A stretch of DNA of 64,000 nt, taken from positions 186,001 through 250,000 of the forward strand of contig JAKAGV010000008.1 in NCBI GenBank assembly GCA_021815405.1, in the 5' to 3' direction. The notes beneath the pieces were generated by a model, which was not told the DNA's origin, searched no databases, and worked only from the letters and a program-made list of their open reading frames with translations. How positions within the stretch are numbered: position 1 is the stretch's first letter; the number at the start of each line of letters is the position of its first letter. Below, piece by piece: positions 21,151 through 30,830 of the stretch. Source of the DNA: Bacteroidota bacterium. Lineage in GTDB: Bacteria; Bacteroidota; Ignavibacteria; Ignavibacteriales; Ignavibacteriaceae. Made by a program: the position numbers and the translations under genes.

Positions 21151-21284
21151 TTAATACTCACGTTACGCACATGTCATGCTGAACTTGATTCAGCATCCCA
21201 AAAATGCTGAAAAATGAGATTCCGAATCAAGTTCGGAATGACAAAGTAAATTAGATCCTTAATTGTGCGTAACGTGAGTTAATA
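21151..21284. repeat. Palindromic repeat family A, copy 3 (variant TIR)
   Basis: Ends actcacgttacgcac / gtgcgtaacgtgagt are perfect inverted repeats around two hairpins. Confidence 0.8.
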
Positions 21285-21495
21285 TATATATCCATTTCTA
21301 AAAAAAGCATTAACCGCATTTTAGAGCAATGCGGATAAAGCCTTTTTAATTATTCTCATCTTTTATCCGTTAATAAATCGAACGGCAATTAATTTATTTT
21401 CAATTTTATTGATACCTATGTAGGGTAATATTTATCTCAAATCATTTAAATTATTATAAGTATCTTTCTTATAATTTTTATTTGAAGAAATACCA

Positions 21496-22647
21496 ATGCA
21501 AGAGCTAAAAATAAAATCAAAGCTGCCGCAAGTAGGCACAACAATTTTTACAATAATGACTAAGATGGCGTTGGACTACGGAGCTATAAATCTTTCGCAA
21601 GGCTTCCCTGATTTTGAATGTCCCGATGAATTGAAAGAGCTTGTTAACCATTATATTCAAGCCGGAAAGAACCAATATGCACCAATGGCTGGGGTTCCGC
21701 TTCTTCGCGAAAGGATTTCCGCAAAGATTCAAAAGTATTACGGACATTTATATAATCCTGAAACCGAAATAACTATAACGGCAGGGGCTACACAAGCCCT
21801 GTTTACTGCAATTACTGCATTAGTCCATCCAGGCGATGAAGTAATTATATTTGAGCCCGCTTTTGATACTTATGTCCCTTCCGTACTTGTCAATGGAGGT
21901 AAACCTGTAACTATTCCATTAAATGAAAGAGACTTTTCAATCGATTGGGATAGATGTAAAAATGCAATTACAAGTAAAACTAAGCTTATAATAATTAACT
22001 CGCCTCATAATCCTACCGGCAGTGTTATTACTTTGGGCGATTTAAAACGCCTCGAGGAAATTACTAAGGATACAAATATTTTTATCATAAGTGATGAAGT
22101 ATATGAGCACATTGTCTTTGATGGATTAAGACATATAAGTCTTTCACGTTCAGGCGAGCTTGCTAAGAGAAGCTTTATTATTTCGTCTTTTGGAAAAACA
22201 TACCACACAACAGGCTGGAAGATTGGTTACTGCGCTGCTCCTGAAAATTTAATGCGCGAGTTTAGAAAGGTTCACCAGTTTAATGTATTCGCGGTAAACA
22301 CTCCCATCCAGCATGCCTATGCAGATTTTATTTTGAACGAAAATCATTTCCTCCGTCTCAGCGATTTTTATGAACGCAAAAGAAATACATTGGTTAAAGC
22401 TTTGAAGGATTCGAAATTTAAACTCTTAAAATCGAAAGGAACATATTTTCAACTTCTGGAATATTCAGGCATCTCGGATAAAAATGATTATGATTTTGTT
22501 GAATACCTAACAAAGGAAATCGGAGTAGCGGCAATTCCGCTTTCGCCGTTTTATTCCAAAGAGAATGAAAGAAAAATAATCAGGTTATGCTTCGCTAAGA
22601 AAGATGAGGTGCTTTTAGAAGCAGCAGATAAACTGTGCAAGGTTTGA
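21496..22647 (+). CDS. PLP-dependent aminotransferase, class I (methionine aminotransferase-like)
   Basis: INLSQGFPDFECPDEL, NSPHNPTGSV, SSFGKTYHTTGWKIGY. Confidence 0.9.
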   Translation: MQELKIKSKLPQVGTTIFTIMTKMALDYGAINLSQGFPDFECPDELKELVNHYIQAGKNQYAPMAGVPLLRERISAKIQKYYGHLYNPETEITITAGATQALFTAITALVHPGDEVIIFEPAFDTYVPSVLVNGGKPVTIPLNERDFSIDWDRCKNAITSKTKLIIINSPHNPTGSVITLGDLKRLEEITKDTNIFIISDEVYEHIVFDGLRHISLSRSGELAKRSFIISSFGKTYHTTGWKIGYCAAPENLMREFRKVHQFNVFAVNTPIQHAYADFILNENHFLRLSDFYERKRNTLVKALKDSKFKLLKSKGTYFQLLEYSGISDKNDYDFVEYLTKEIGVAAIPLSPFYSKENERKIIRLCFAKKDEVLLEAADKLCKV

Positions 22648-22663
22648 ATGATTTAGAGTAGAA

Positions 22664-22745
22664 GTCATTGCGAGGAGTGAAACGGCGAAGCAATCTTTTG
22701 TTTTTAATTCAAAATTCAGATCACTTCGCTTCGCTCGTGATGACA
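22664..22745. repeat. Palindromic intergenic repeat (cattgcgaggag...gaagcaatct type)
   Basis: gtcattgcgaggagtgaaacggcgaagcaatc ... acttcgcttcgctcgtgatgac has an inverted-repeat character. Confidence 0.5.
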
Positions 22746-22784
22746 AAATTACTTTTTGGACAGCCCGACAGATTAGAAGTTGAT

Positions 22785-24077
22785 CTATTTCGTCATTTCA
22801 ATTATACTTTTTTCCCCGGTATTTAATGAATCGTTTTCTTTTACCGTTTTTATTTTCGGTACTTCAACTCTTTGAAGAATAATTAAACCGGCAAGAAAAA
22901 ATAATCCAATAGCAAGTGCGGCAATGCGCTGGTTTGAGATATCTGCAATAATCCCATAAAATAACGGACCAACAACCGCAGAAGATTTTCCGAACAATCC
23001 GTCATAAAATCCGAAGAACTCCGCTTCCCTTTCTTTAGGTGTAAGCAGAGCCATTAAGCTGCGGCTGCATGATTGAGATGAACCGATTGAAAGTCCGGCA
23101 GTTAATCCTACCAGATAGAACTGAAAAACATTTTGAACGAAGAAAGCGCCGACTACAACAATCAGCCAAATAACTAATGTTATCGTAATTGTTTTCTTCG
23201 GTCCAATATGATCTGAAATAATTCCAAATACAAACGCACCTCCGACTGCTGTGCTTTGGACTATAACAAAAAAGTAAATTACTTGATCGGTGGACATCTT
23301 TAATATTCCGGAGGCGAATATGGAAGCAAAAGCTATTATCGTAAGTATTGCATCGTTATATAAAAAGAATGCAAGAAGAAATCTTGAGATTGAAGGATAC
23401 TGCTTGTGAATAAAAATTGCTTTTAATGTTTCTTTGCTTTTATTTATTCCGATTCTAAAAGCGTTCTTCTTTACCGGCGCGGTTATTTGCGGCTCATGGA
23501 CAAAAAGAAAAATCGGCAGTGAAAAAAACATGAAGAAAACAGCAGCTACAACGAATGAAAGTCTTATATAAAAATAATAATCCGGTGAAGACTGCGGCGG
23601 AAGCAGAACCATTACAATTAATAATACCGCAAGCGCACCCACATATCCCATTGCAAATCCATAACCGGAGACTCTTCCAAAATTCTTCTTCTCTGTTAAA
23701 CTCGGAAGAAACGCATCATAAAAAACTAATCCTGATTCAAATCCGATATTTGCCAATATAAAAAGTACAAGTCCGAAGATCACGTCACCTTTGTGCACAT
23801 AAAACATAAGTGCAGTACAAATGACTGAGAGAATGGTGAACATTAATAAAAATCTTTTCCGGTTTCGGGAAACATCAGCAACAGCGCCTAAAGGAGGGCT
23901 TAGCATAGCAGAAATAATCATTGAAATACTAACCGCTAATCCCCACAGCCACTTTTTCCCTCCGGCAACGTGGTTGGAAAAGTATTTAGAGTAAATAACG
24001 GTTACTATAATAACCGAAAAGGCGGTGTTGGCAAAATCGAACAGCGTCCAGAAAAAAATCTTTGACTTAGATTTCAT
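22785..24077 (-). CDS. MFS transporter, UMF1/Atg22-like
   Basis: WTLFDFANTAFSVIIVTVIYSKYF plus about 12 hydrophobic segments. Confidence 0.85.
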   Translation of the reverse strand: MKSKSKIFFWTLFDFANTAFSVIIVTVIYSKYFSNHVAGGKKWLWGLAVSISMIISAMLSPPLGAVADVSRNRKRFLLMFTILSVICTALMFYVHKGDVIFGLVLFILANIGFESGLVFYDAFLPSLTEKKNFGRVSGYGFAMGYVGALAVLLIVMVLLPPQSSPDYYFYIRLSFVVAAVFFMFFSLPIFLFVHEPQITAPVKKNAFRIGINKSKETLKAIFIHKQYPSISRFLLAFFLYNDAILTIIAFASIFASGILKMSTDQVIYFFVIVQSTAVGGAFVFGIISDHIGPKKTITITLVIWLIVVVGAFFVQNVFQFYLVGLTAGLSIGSSQSCSRSLMALLTPKEREAEFFGFYDGLFGKSSAVVGPLFYGIIADISNQRIAALAIGLFFLAGLIILQRVEVPKIKTVKENDSLNTGEKSIIEMTK

Positions 24078-24562
24078 TCTTCGTCTTGTTTGGATTGTTT
24101 CGACGGCGTTTCTTCAAGTAATCCCCTCCCGGTCTTATTTAAATTTCCTGATTCTTTAAGATCAGACAAAATTGCATCGAGAATTCCATTGATAAACTTA
24201 CCGCTTCCGGCGGTGCTGTACATCTTTGCAATTTCTATTGCCTCATTGATGGAAACCTTTGGCGGAATATCCGGAAAATAAAGAAGCTCACAGATCCCCA
24301 TTCTTAAAAGCAGCTTGTCAATTAATGCAATACGGTTTAATTCCCAATTATCTACTCTTTTCTTTATTTCCTTATCGAGATCATCTTTATAAATTAAAAC
24401 TTTATTAACCAGTTCGTTAGCAAAGTCTCTATCAGCTTTTTCATCAACATCGGCAAGCATAGCGCCAATTAAAGCTTCAAGAGATTCCTTGTTCATTGTA
24501 TAAGCATATAAGATTTGGAGTACTTTTTCTCTAACAACTCTGCGTTTGAAAACTTTGGGCAT
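24074..24562 (-). CDS. nusB: Transcription antitermination factor NusB
   Basis: RRVVREKVLQILYAYTMN...PPKVSINEAIEIAKMYS...GKFINGILDAI. Confidence 0.93.
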   Translation of the reverse strand: MPKVFKRRVVREKVLQILYAYTMNKESLEALIGAMLADVDEKADRDFANELVNKVLIYKDDLDKEIKKRVDNWELNRIALIDKLLLRMGICELLYFPDIPPKVSINEAIEIAKMYSTAGSGKFINGILDAILSDLKESGNLNKTGRGLLEETPSKQSKQDEE

Positions 24563-24678
24563 TTATTAAAAGTATCCTTCAAAATATTTTATGGAAATGT
24601 TTTTCACTGAAGCGAACATAATTTTCTTTATTCCGCTGGCAAAGTTAGCAAAAAAATGTTAAATATCACTTGAAAATA

Positions 24679-25719
24679 TCAAAGCGCAAAGAACCAGAAA
24701 ACCAGAAGCGCAATACTTTCTTTAAATTTATAATATAGATTATGTTCAAAGTTCATTTTCAAGTTTGAAGCCGCCAAACCGGCTTTAACGCCAAAAAATC
24801 CGCACATCTCATGCACTCTTGTTAGATGGTAAGAATCGGAGACAATAATTATTTTCCCGATGTTCGGCTTTGTTAATATGCTGTCTTTTATATATCGTAT
24901 TTGATCCGCTGTAGAGACTGTTTTGTTTTCAAGCCAGATATCTTTGCTATTTATCTTGCTTAACTTGATGTAATTGTCCGCAACTTCAGCTTCGGTCATT
25001 TCGCCTGGCGCATTTCCTCCCGTAAGCTGAATTTTATTTACAATTCCTTTTTTGTATAGTTCAACAGCTTTATCAGCACGTGCTGCCAAACTTGGACTCG
25101 GAGAATTATGAGACCAAACTGCTGCTCCAAGTACAACAGCAACATTTTCCAAATGTTTATCTGTAGAAAAGCCCTGTCTAAAATTCTTTTTCAAATTTAT
25201 ATAAACGAAAGTAAGCGCTAAAAGTAAAAGTACTAATGCCGCAGAATCAAATATTGCTCTAACTAAAATCAATTCCTTACCGCCCAGAATATTAAACCAC
25301 AATACTGCTATAAACATAAATTGTAAATACTGGTAAAATGAAAATAAAGCACCAATTAAAATCAGACTAAGCGGATGATCAATAAAATAAATATTAGGAA
25401 GCGGCAGGTGAATTTTTGTACTTTCATAAGCAATAAAAAGAAAAACGGTAAGTAAAACAGGAAATAATATGATTAGTATTGATTTAAATTTCGATTTCAT
25501 CCTAACCGCATAAACAATTACACCAAGAATCGCAAGGAATGTAAATATTGCATTTAGAAAATTCCCGGTATAAAGAATATTTAATTTGGAGAAAGGTAAT
25601 CCTTGGTTTTTATATTTAAAATAATAAAGCATTAAAAGGTCAAATAGCAAAATCATTATTGCTATTGACGATGGAACAATTCTTTTACTGGTTGATCTAT
25701 TTTTTCCAGGCATATTCAA
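24679..25719 (-). CDS. YdcF/DUF218-family membrane protein
   Basis: VVLGAAVWSHNSPSPSLAARADKAVELYKKG...LTGGNAPGEMTEAE; N-terminal TMs. Confidence 0.85.
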   Translation of the reverse strand: MNMPGKNRSTSKRIVPSSIAIMILLFDLLMLYYFKYKNQGLPFSKLNILYTGNFLNAIFTFLAILGVIVYAVRMKSKFKSILIILFPVLLTVFLFIAYESTKIHLPLPNIYFIDHPLSLILIGALFSFYQYLQFMFIAVLWFNILGGKELILVRAIFDSAALVLLLLALTFVYINLKKNFRQGFSTDKHLENVAVVLGAAVWSHNSPSPSLAARADKAVELYKKGIVNKIQLTGGNAPGEMTEAEVADNYIKLSKINSKDIWLENKTVSTADQIRYIKDSILTKPNIGKIIIVSDSYHLTRVHEMCGFFGVKAGLAASNLKMNFEHNLYYKFKESIALLVFWFFAL

Positions 25720-25815
25720 ATATTCTTACCTAATACTTCCCTCTTCTTTATTATATTATTTTCAGAAGGTTTTTAATATAAACTCAGTTAATATAGATTC
25801 TATAAAGTAAAACAT

Positions 25816-27387
25816 TTATGGTAATTTAAAAGAACTTTGCAGAAAATTAATGGCAGCGGGTAGTTTTTTAATGATATCCGTAGCAGTATAACCAAACTCA
25901 GTAAATTCATTGACAAGCAAGTCTGCAGCAAGGCTGTGAATATAAACTCCGGCAATTGCTGCTTTTTCTAAATCCTTTAATTGAGATAAAAAACCTGCAA
26001 TAGTTCCGGTAAGCACGTCGCCTGTTCCAAACTTTGCAAGACCGGGATTTCCTGTCGTATTTATTAAAGCTTCGCTGGAAGGTGTAAAGATAATTGTCGG
26101 CGCTCCCTTAAGTACTAAAAAAGCACCTGTTTCTTTCACAAATTCTTTTCCGTAATTAAGAATATCTTTTTTCAATTCCGTCACTTCGATTCCGATTAAG
26201 CTTGCAAACTCCGCATGATGCGGTGTAAGAATTGAATTTTTCAAATTCAGATTTCTATAACGACCCGCGTTCAATGCAAACACTGCATCGGCATCGATTA
26301 TAAATCTTTTACCATTTTTTCTTTTTAGAATTTCATTTATTGCCAACTGAGTTTCTTCTTCTCTACCAAGCCCGGGACCAATTGCTATTACATCAGCCCA
26401 GTCCAATCTTTTGTCAATCTCGCTTAAATTTTTTTCAGTTAAGAATTCCTTACTGTTATCCTCGTACGCATTAACCACAACTTCAGAAATATTTTTAAAA
26501 GCTAATTTTCTTACGGATTTTGGGAAGCACAAAATCGATGCGCCAGCTCCAACTTTCATCGCAGCTTTCGCAGTCATCAAGGCAGCGCCGGGAAAATTAC
26601 CCGAACCGGCTATTGTCAAAACTTTTCCAGCGGAATATTTATGCTCATTCTTTTTCTTCTTTGGAAAGATATTAAATACGTCTTCCGGTTCTATCAAATA
26701 TTCTTCCGGTTCAAATCTATCAAAGAAAGAATCGTTAATGCCTATATTCCCTTTTTCAATTTGTCCGCAGTTAACGTAACCCTCGCCGAAGAATAATCCT
26801 TTTTTGAATTCACCGAGCGTAACCGTCAAATCAGCATTAAAAACTAATTCTGCATAACCGGTGTCTGCATCCAAACCGGTAGGAATATCAACCGCAACTT
26901 TGTATGCCTTCATCCTATTCAAATCAGAAACGATAGAGTTGTACGGTTCTTTCAAGCCGCCGTGTGCGCCGCTGCCGAGTAAGGAATCTAGAATAATATC
27001 GCAGTCAGCAAGGTATCTTAAATCTTTTTCCGATTCATATTTCTTAATAAATATTTCCTGGTTGTTATGTGCTAATGCAGAAAGGATTCTGAAATTCGCC
27101 AGGCAATCAGGTGACATTTCTCCTTCATTCCCAAGATGAATTACATTTACAGAAAAACCATGGTTTGAAAATTGTCTTGCAGATGCAAAGCCATCGCCGC
27201 CGTTATTGCCTTTGCCGCACACAATCCCAATCTTTTTTCTTTTCTTAAGATGTTGAGTTTTTTCTAAAACGTTAGAGAAAATTTGAATTGCAGCATTCTC
27301 CATCAGTACTAATCCGGGAATGCAAAGCAGATTGATTGCATAATCATCAACTTCCCTGATCTGGCTTGTAGAAAATAGAGGTATCAT
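25816..27387 (-). CDS. nnr: Bifunctional NAD(P)H-hydrate epimerase / ADP-dependent dehydratase
   Basis: GIVCGKGNNGGDGFASARQF N-domain; TGNPGLAKFGTGDVLTGTIAGFL C-domain. Confidence 0.95.
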   Translation of the reverse strand: MIPLFSTSQIREVDDYAINLLCIPGLVLMENAAIQIFSNVLEKTQHLKKRKKIGIVCGKGNNGGDGFASARQFSNHGFSVNVIHLGNEGEMSPDCLANFRILSALAHNNQEIFIKKYESEKDLRYLADCDIILDSLLGSGAHGGLKEPYNSIVSDLNRMKAYKVAVDIPTGLDADTGYAELVFNADLTVTLGEFKKGLFFGEGYVNCGQIEKGNIGINDSFFDRFEPEEYLIEPEDVFNIFPKKKKNEHKYSAGKVLTIAGSGNFPGAALMTAKAAMKVGAGASILCFPKSVRKLAFKNISEVVVNAYEDNSKEFLTEKNLSEIDKRLDWADVIAIGPGLGREEETQLAINEILKRKNGKRFIIDADAVFALNAGRYRNLNLKNSILTPHHAEFASLIGIEVTELKKDILNYGKEFVKETGAFLVLKGAPTIIFTPSSEALINTTGNPGLAKFGTGDVLTGTIAGFLSQLKDLEKAAIAGVYIHSLAADLLVNEFTEFGYTATDIIKKLPAAINFLQSSFKLP

Positions 27388-27572
27388 TGAATGTCTGTGA
27401 ATAAAAATTGATTGTTTCCTATTGCAAAGATAACTTCAATTTTTGTTAGATAAAAAGATAGAAAAGAAATTTGATTATAACGAAAAGAAGATATCGAAGA
27501 AGTTGTCTTTTCTTGGCATCTTTGCGTCTTAGCAGGAAAATTTCTTCACTGCAAAGGCGCAAGGTTTGTTTC

Positions 27573-29003
27573 TCATCTAAAAAACGAAGTAATCAAGCCA
27601 ATCAAAGAGCCTGGCGCAATACCAATTACTATTACAAGAAGCACCGAAATAATAACTGCTAACAAACCGGTATTGCTTCGCTCAAGCGTTAATTCCGTTT
27701 CCGTTTCTCTAAAATACATCAGCACGACTACACGAATATAAAAGTAAACACTGATAACGCTTGATAAAACTCCCGCAATCGCCAGCCATGTAAGATGAGC
27801 TTTTATTGCCGCGATGAAGATATAATATTTTCCAAAGAATCCCGCAAACGGCGGAATACCAGCAAGTGAAAACATTACAATCGCAAGCAGCGCCGCAAGC
27901 ATAGGACTTCTTGATGCCAGTCCGGAATAAGATTTTAATTCGAGGTTTGCTTCTTCCCTTCCCTCAATCAAAGCTACAATTCCAAATGCACCAAGATTCA
28001 TGAACGTGTAAACAGCGAGATAAAAAATTATTCCGGCGATGCCGTCATAATTTCCGGCTGCTAAACCGATAATCATGTATCCTGCATGAGAGATTGAAGA
28101 ATAAGCAAGCATTCTTTTAATATTTGTCTGAGAAATTGCAACAATGCTTCCAAAGAACATTGAGAGAACTGCAATAACAGCTAAGTAAGGCTCAAAGATA
28201 TTACCGATTGTATTGTGCAATAATATTCCAATCATTACAATTATAGCACTGAAGGCAGCAGCTTTACCGCCTGTAGAAAATAATCCGCCGATAGTTGAAG
28301 CGGAGCCGTGATAAACATCCGGTACCCACATATGGAACGGGAATGCCGCAATCTTAAAAGAGAATCCGATTAAGAATAAGAGCACTCCTGCATCGAACAA
28401 AAGGTTGTGTTGAAGCTGAGTAAACTTAGAGGTAATAACATCGATTGATGTTGACTGAGCGGTTCCGTAAATGAGCGCAATTCCGTAAACTATAAATCCG
28501 GTTGCGAATGCGCCTAGCAAAAAATATTTAAGAGAAGCTTCGTTTGCATTCAATCTCTTTCGGTTGATCCCTGCTAAAGCGTAAAAGCTTACAGACATTA
28601 CTTCCAATCCGAGGAAGATTACAAATAAATCTTTCGCACCAGCCATCAGCATCATACCGAGGACTGAGCATTGAATCAGCAAATAATACTCGCCGTAATA
28701 AGTTCCGTACTTCTTCAGGTAATCAATTGAAAGAAGCGAAACAATAGCTGCGCCGAAAGTGAAGATAAAATAAAATACATTTACGTTACCGCCGGTTGCA
28801 AGCATATTTTGAAAAACAACCGAAATTGAATTTACTGTTGCTAATGCATAGAATCCGGAAGCTAAAAAGACTATTATCGATACCCATGGCAAAACGGCTT
28901 CACTCTTATTAAAATACATTTCAATAAGAAGTGAAACCAAAATACCCGCGCCTAAAATTACGAGCGGCAAAATGTTGTAAAATTCTTGAATGTTGTTCAG
29001 CAT
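27573..29003 (-). CDS. nuoN: NADH-quinone oxidoreductase subunit N
   Basis: Antiporter-like subunit; FPFHMWVPDVYHGSAS, MLAYSSISHAGYMIIGL. Confidence 0.93.
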   Translation of the reverse strand: MLNNIQEFYNILPLVILGAGILVSLLIEMYFNKSEAVLPWVSIIVFLASGFYALATVNSISVVFQNMLATGGNVNVFYFIFTFGAAIVSLLSIDYLKKYGTYYGEYYLLIQCSVLGMMLMAGAKDLFVIFLGLEVMSVSFYALAGINRKRLNANEASLKYFLLGAFATGFIVYGIALIYGTAQSTSIDVITSKFTQLQHNLLFDAGVLLFLIGFSFKIAAFPFHMWVPDVYHGSASTIGGLFSTGGKAAAFSAIIVMIGILLHNTIGNIFEPYLAVIAVLSMFFGSIVAISQTNIKRMLAYSSISHAGYMIIGLAAGNYDGIAGIIFYLAVYTFMNLGAFGIVALIEGREEANLELKSYSGLASRSPMLAALLAIVMFSLAGIPPFAGFFGKYYIFIAAIKAHLTWLAIAGVLSSVISVYFYIRVVVLMYFRETETELTLERSNTGLLAVIISVLLVIVIGIAPGSLIGLITSFFR

Positions 29004-29007
29004 AAAA

Positions 29008-29373
29008 TTATTCTATAAATAAAATGTCTTCGTCTGTTTTTTCAATTGTTACTTTATGTTCGTCTTCAAGATGAACGACTAACTTAAAATGATTTTTGAA
29101 ATCAAAAATATCCTTATCTTTCTCAACAGCGATCAATTTAATTGATTCATATTTTGTAACTGCTTCTTTCAAATTCTTAAATTGCTTGAAATAAATTTCC
29201 GTGAAGCTTTCGGTTTCATTTAAATAAATTGCCTTTGAGCCCGGCGAAAAATCCATGATAATATCATCTTCAATTATCACTTTGAGCAGCCAGCAGTTTA
29301 ACGGTAATATCAGTCGGTTACCGTAATAAAGTCCGGTCAAATTGTTATTTAAAGCATCTTCAATTGTTTTCAT
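29008..29373 (-). CDS. Hypothetical protein between nuoN and NhaD-type antiporter
   Basis: 121 aa ORF filling the gap between co-directional genes; no recognised family. Confidence 0.6.
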   Translation of the reverse strand: MKTIEDALNNNLTGLYYGNRLILPLNCWLLKVIIEDDIIMDFSPGSKAIYLNETESFTEIYFKQFKNLKEAVTKYESIKLIAVEKDKDIFDFKNHFKLVVHLEDEHKVTIEKTDEDILFIE

Positions 29374-29375
29374 TT

Positions 29376-30830
29376 TTAACCTCTCCCGAAAAAGAAAATC
29401 AACCAGATAACAGCAAAAATAGGAACAAGTATTATAAAAGAATACTTAATTATATAAACAAAAAAGCTAGGCATCTCTATTCCGGCTCTTTCGCTAATAG
29501 ACTTCACCATAAAATTTGGTCCGTTTCCAATGTAAGTCATCGCGCCAAAAAAGACTGCCGCGACCGAGATTGCCTGCAGATATACTTCGTCAACAGTAAC
29601 AAAATGGGCTACCTGAAGTTTATCAACTACATCCAGACCGTATTTGCCCATTGCAGCGCTGAGAAAATTCATGTATGTCGGAGTATTATCAAGTACCGCG
29701 GACAAACCACCTGTCGCCCAATAAAAAACTCCAGCGTTCAGTTTATCACCTAAAGTATGCGCTTCACTGGCAATCAACTGCAAAGCTGGAATCATTGTCG
29801 CAAATATGCCAACGAATAAGTAAGCTACTTCTTTAATTGGCTCGAAATCAAATTCATTATCTTTAAGAACTCCTTTATCTGCTTTCTTATAAGAGAAATA
29901 AACAACCGCAAACATAATAATCTCTCTTAATCCAAAAGGAAGCGGTGCTAAACTCGGCACCCCAGGAATAACAGTAGGATCTATAAACACAGCTATGATA
30001 ATAACTGCAAGAAAAATTAAATTCTTGTATCCCTTAAAGTAAATCTTGCCGCTGTACGAAATATCCTTCCCTTCATCTTTCTTATTGTTAATATCATACA
30101 AATAGAAAGCAAGAAGAATTAGCAGGAGCGCCGGAATCCAAATATACCATACATTATCAATTACCCAGAAAAACGGAACTCCGCTTAAGAATCCAAGAAA
30201 CAGGGGCGGATCTCCAATTGGTGTTAAAGCTCCACCAACATTACTTACAATAAATATAAAAAAGATAATGTGGTATGGCTTAATCCGGTTTCTGTTCATT
30301 CTTATAAAAGGTCTGATAAACAGCATCGATGCACCAGTCGTACCTATTATATTCGCGATGACTGCGGCTATCAATAGGAAAATGACATTAACCATTGGAG
30401 TTGATTTCTTATCAACTCTAATCAGGATTCCACCGGAAGCAACAAACAAAGAACTAAGCAGCGCAATGAATGAAATATACTCGGTTAAAGTATGAAGAAG
30501 CGAGTGGTAGTTATTCAAAAATAAAATATAATAGATTACCACAACTAAACCGAGAATGATAGATACTTTCGGATAATGCTTCTCCCAAAAATGTTTGTAG
30601 AAAAGCGGACCGGTTGCAATCATCAAAAGAAGAAGCAGAAACGGAATTACCATAAACGGCGTTGGAAGTATATGCTCGATTCCGGATGCATTTGCAGCCG
30701 CTTTAGCCGTCGTATCCGCAACAGTCTGAGCAGCAGCCTTCAAGTTGAAAAAGAACAAACAGAAAACCACAGATAATAATATCTGTGTTATTCTGTGAAA
30801 TCTGTGTCTCTTACCATGCTTTATCACCAA
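29376..30830 (-). CDS. Sodium:proton antiporter, NhaD / citrate-transporter-like superfamily
   Basis: IIGTTGASMLFIRPFIRMNR...SNVGGALTPIGDPPLFLGFL; GLSAVLDNTPTYMNFL. Exact N-terminus uncertain. Confidence 0.85.
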   Translation of the reverse strand: MVIKHGKRHRFHRITQILLSVVFCLFFFNLKAAAQTVADTTAKAAANASGIEHILPTPFMVIPFLLLLLMIATGPLFYKHFWEKHYPKVSIILGLVVVIYYILFLNNYHSLLHTLTEYISFIALLSSLFVASGGILIRVDKKSTPMVNVIFLLIAAVIANIIGTTGASMLFIRPFIRMNRNRIKPYHIIFFIFIVSNVGGALTPIGDPPLFLGFLSGVPFFWVIDNVWYIWIPALLLILLAFYLYDINNKKDEGKDISYSGKIYFKGYKNLIFLAVIIIAVFIDPTVIPGVPSLAPLPFGLREIIMFAVVYFSYKKADKGVLKDNEFDFEPIKEVAYLFVGIFATMIPALQLIASEAHTLGDKLNAGVFYWATGGLSAVLDNTPTYMNFLSAAMGKYGLDVVDKLQVAHFVTVDEVYLQAISVAAVFFGAMTYIGNGPNFMVKSISERAGIEMPSFFVYIIKYSFIILVPIFAVIWLIFFFGRG

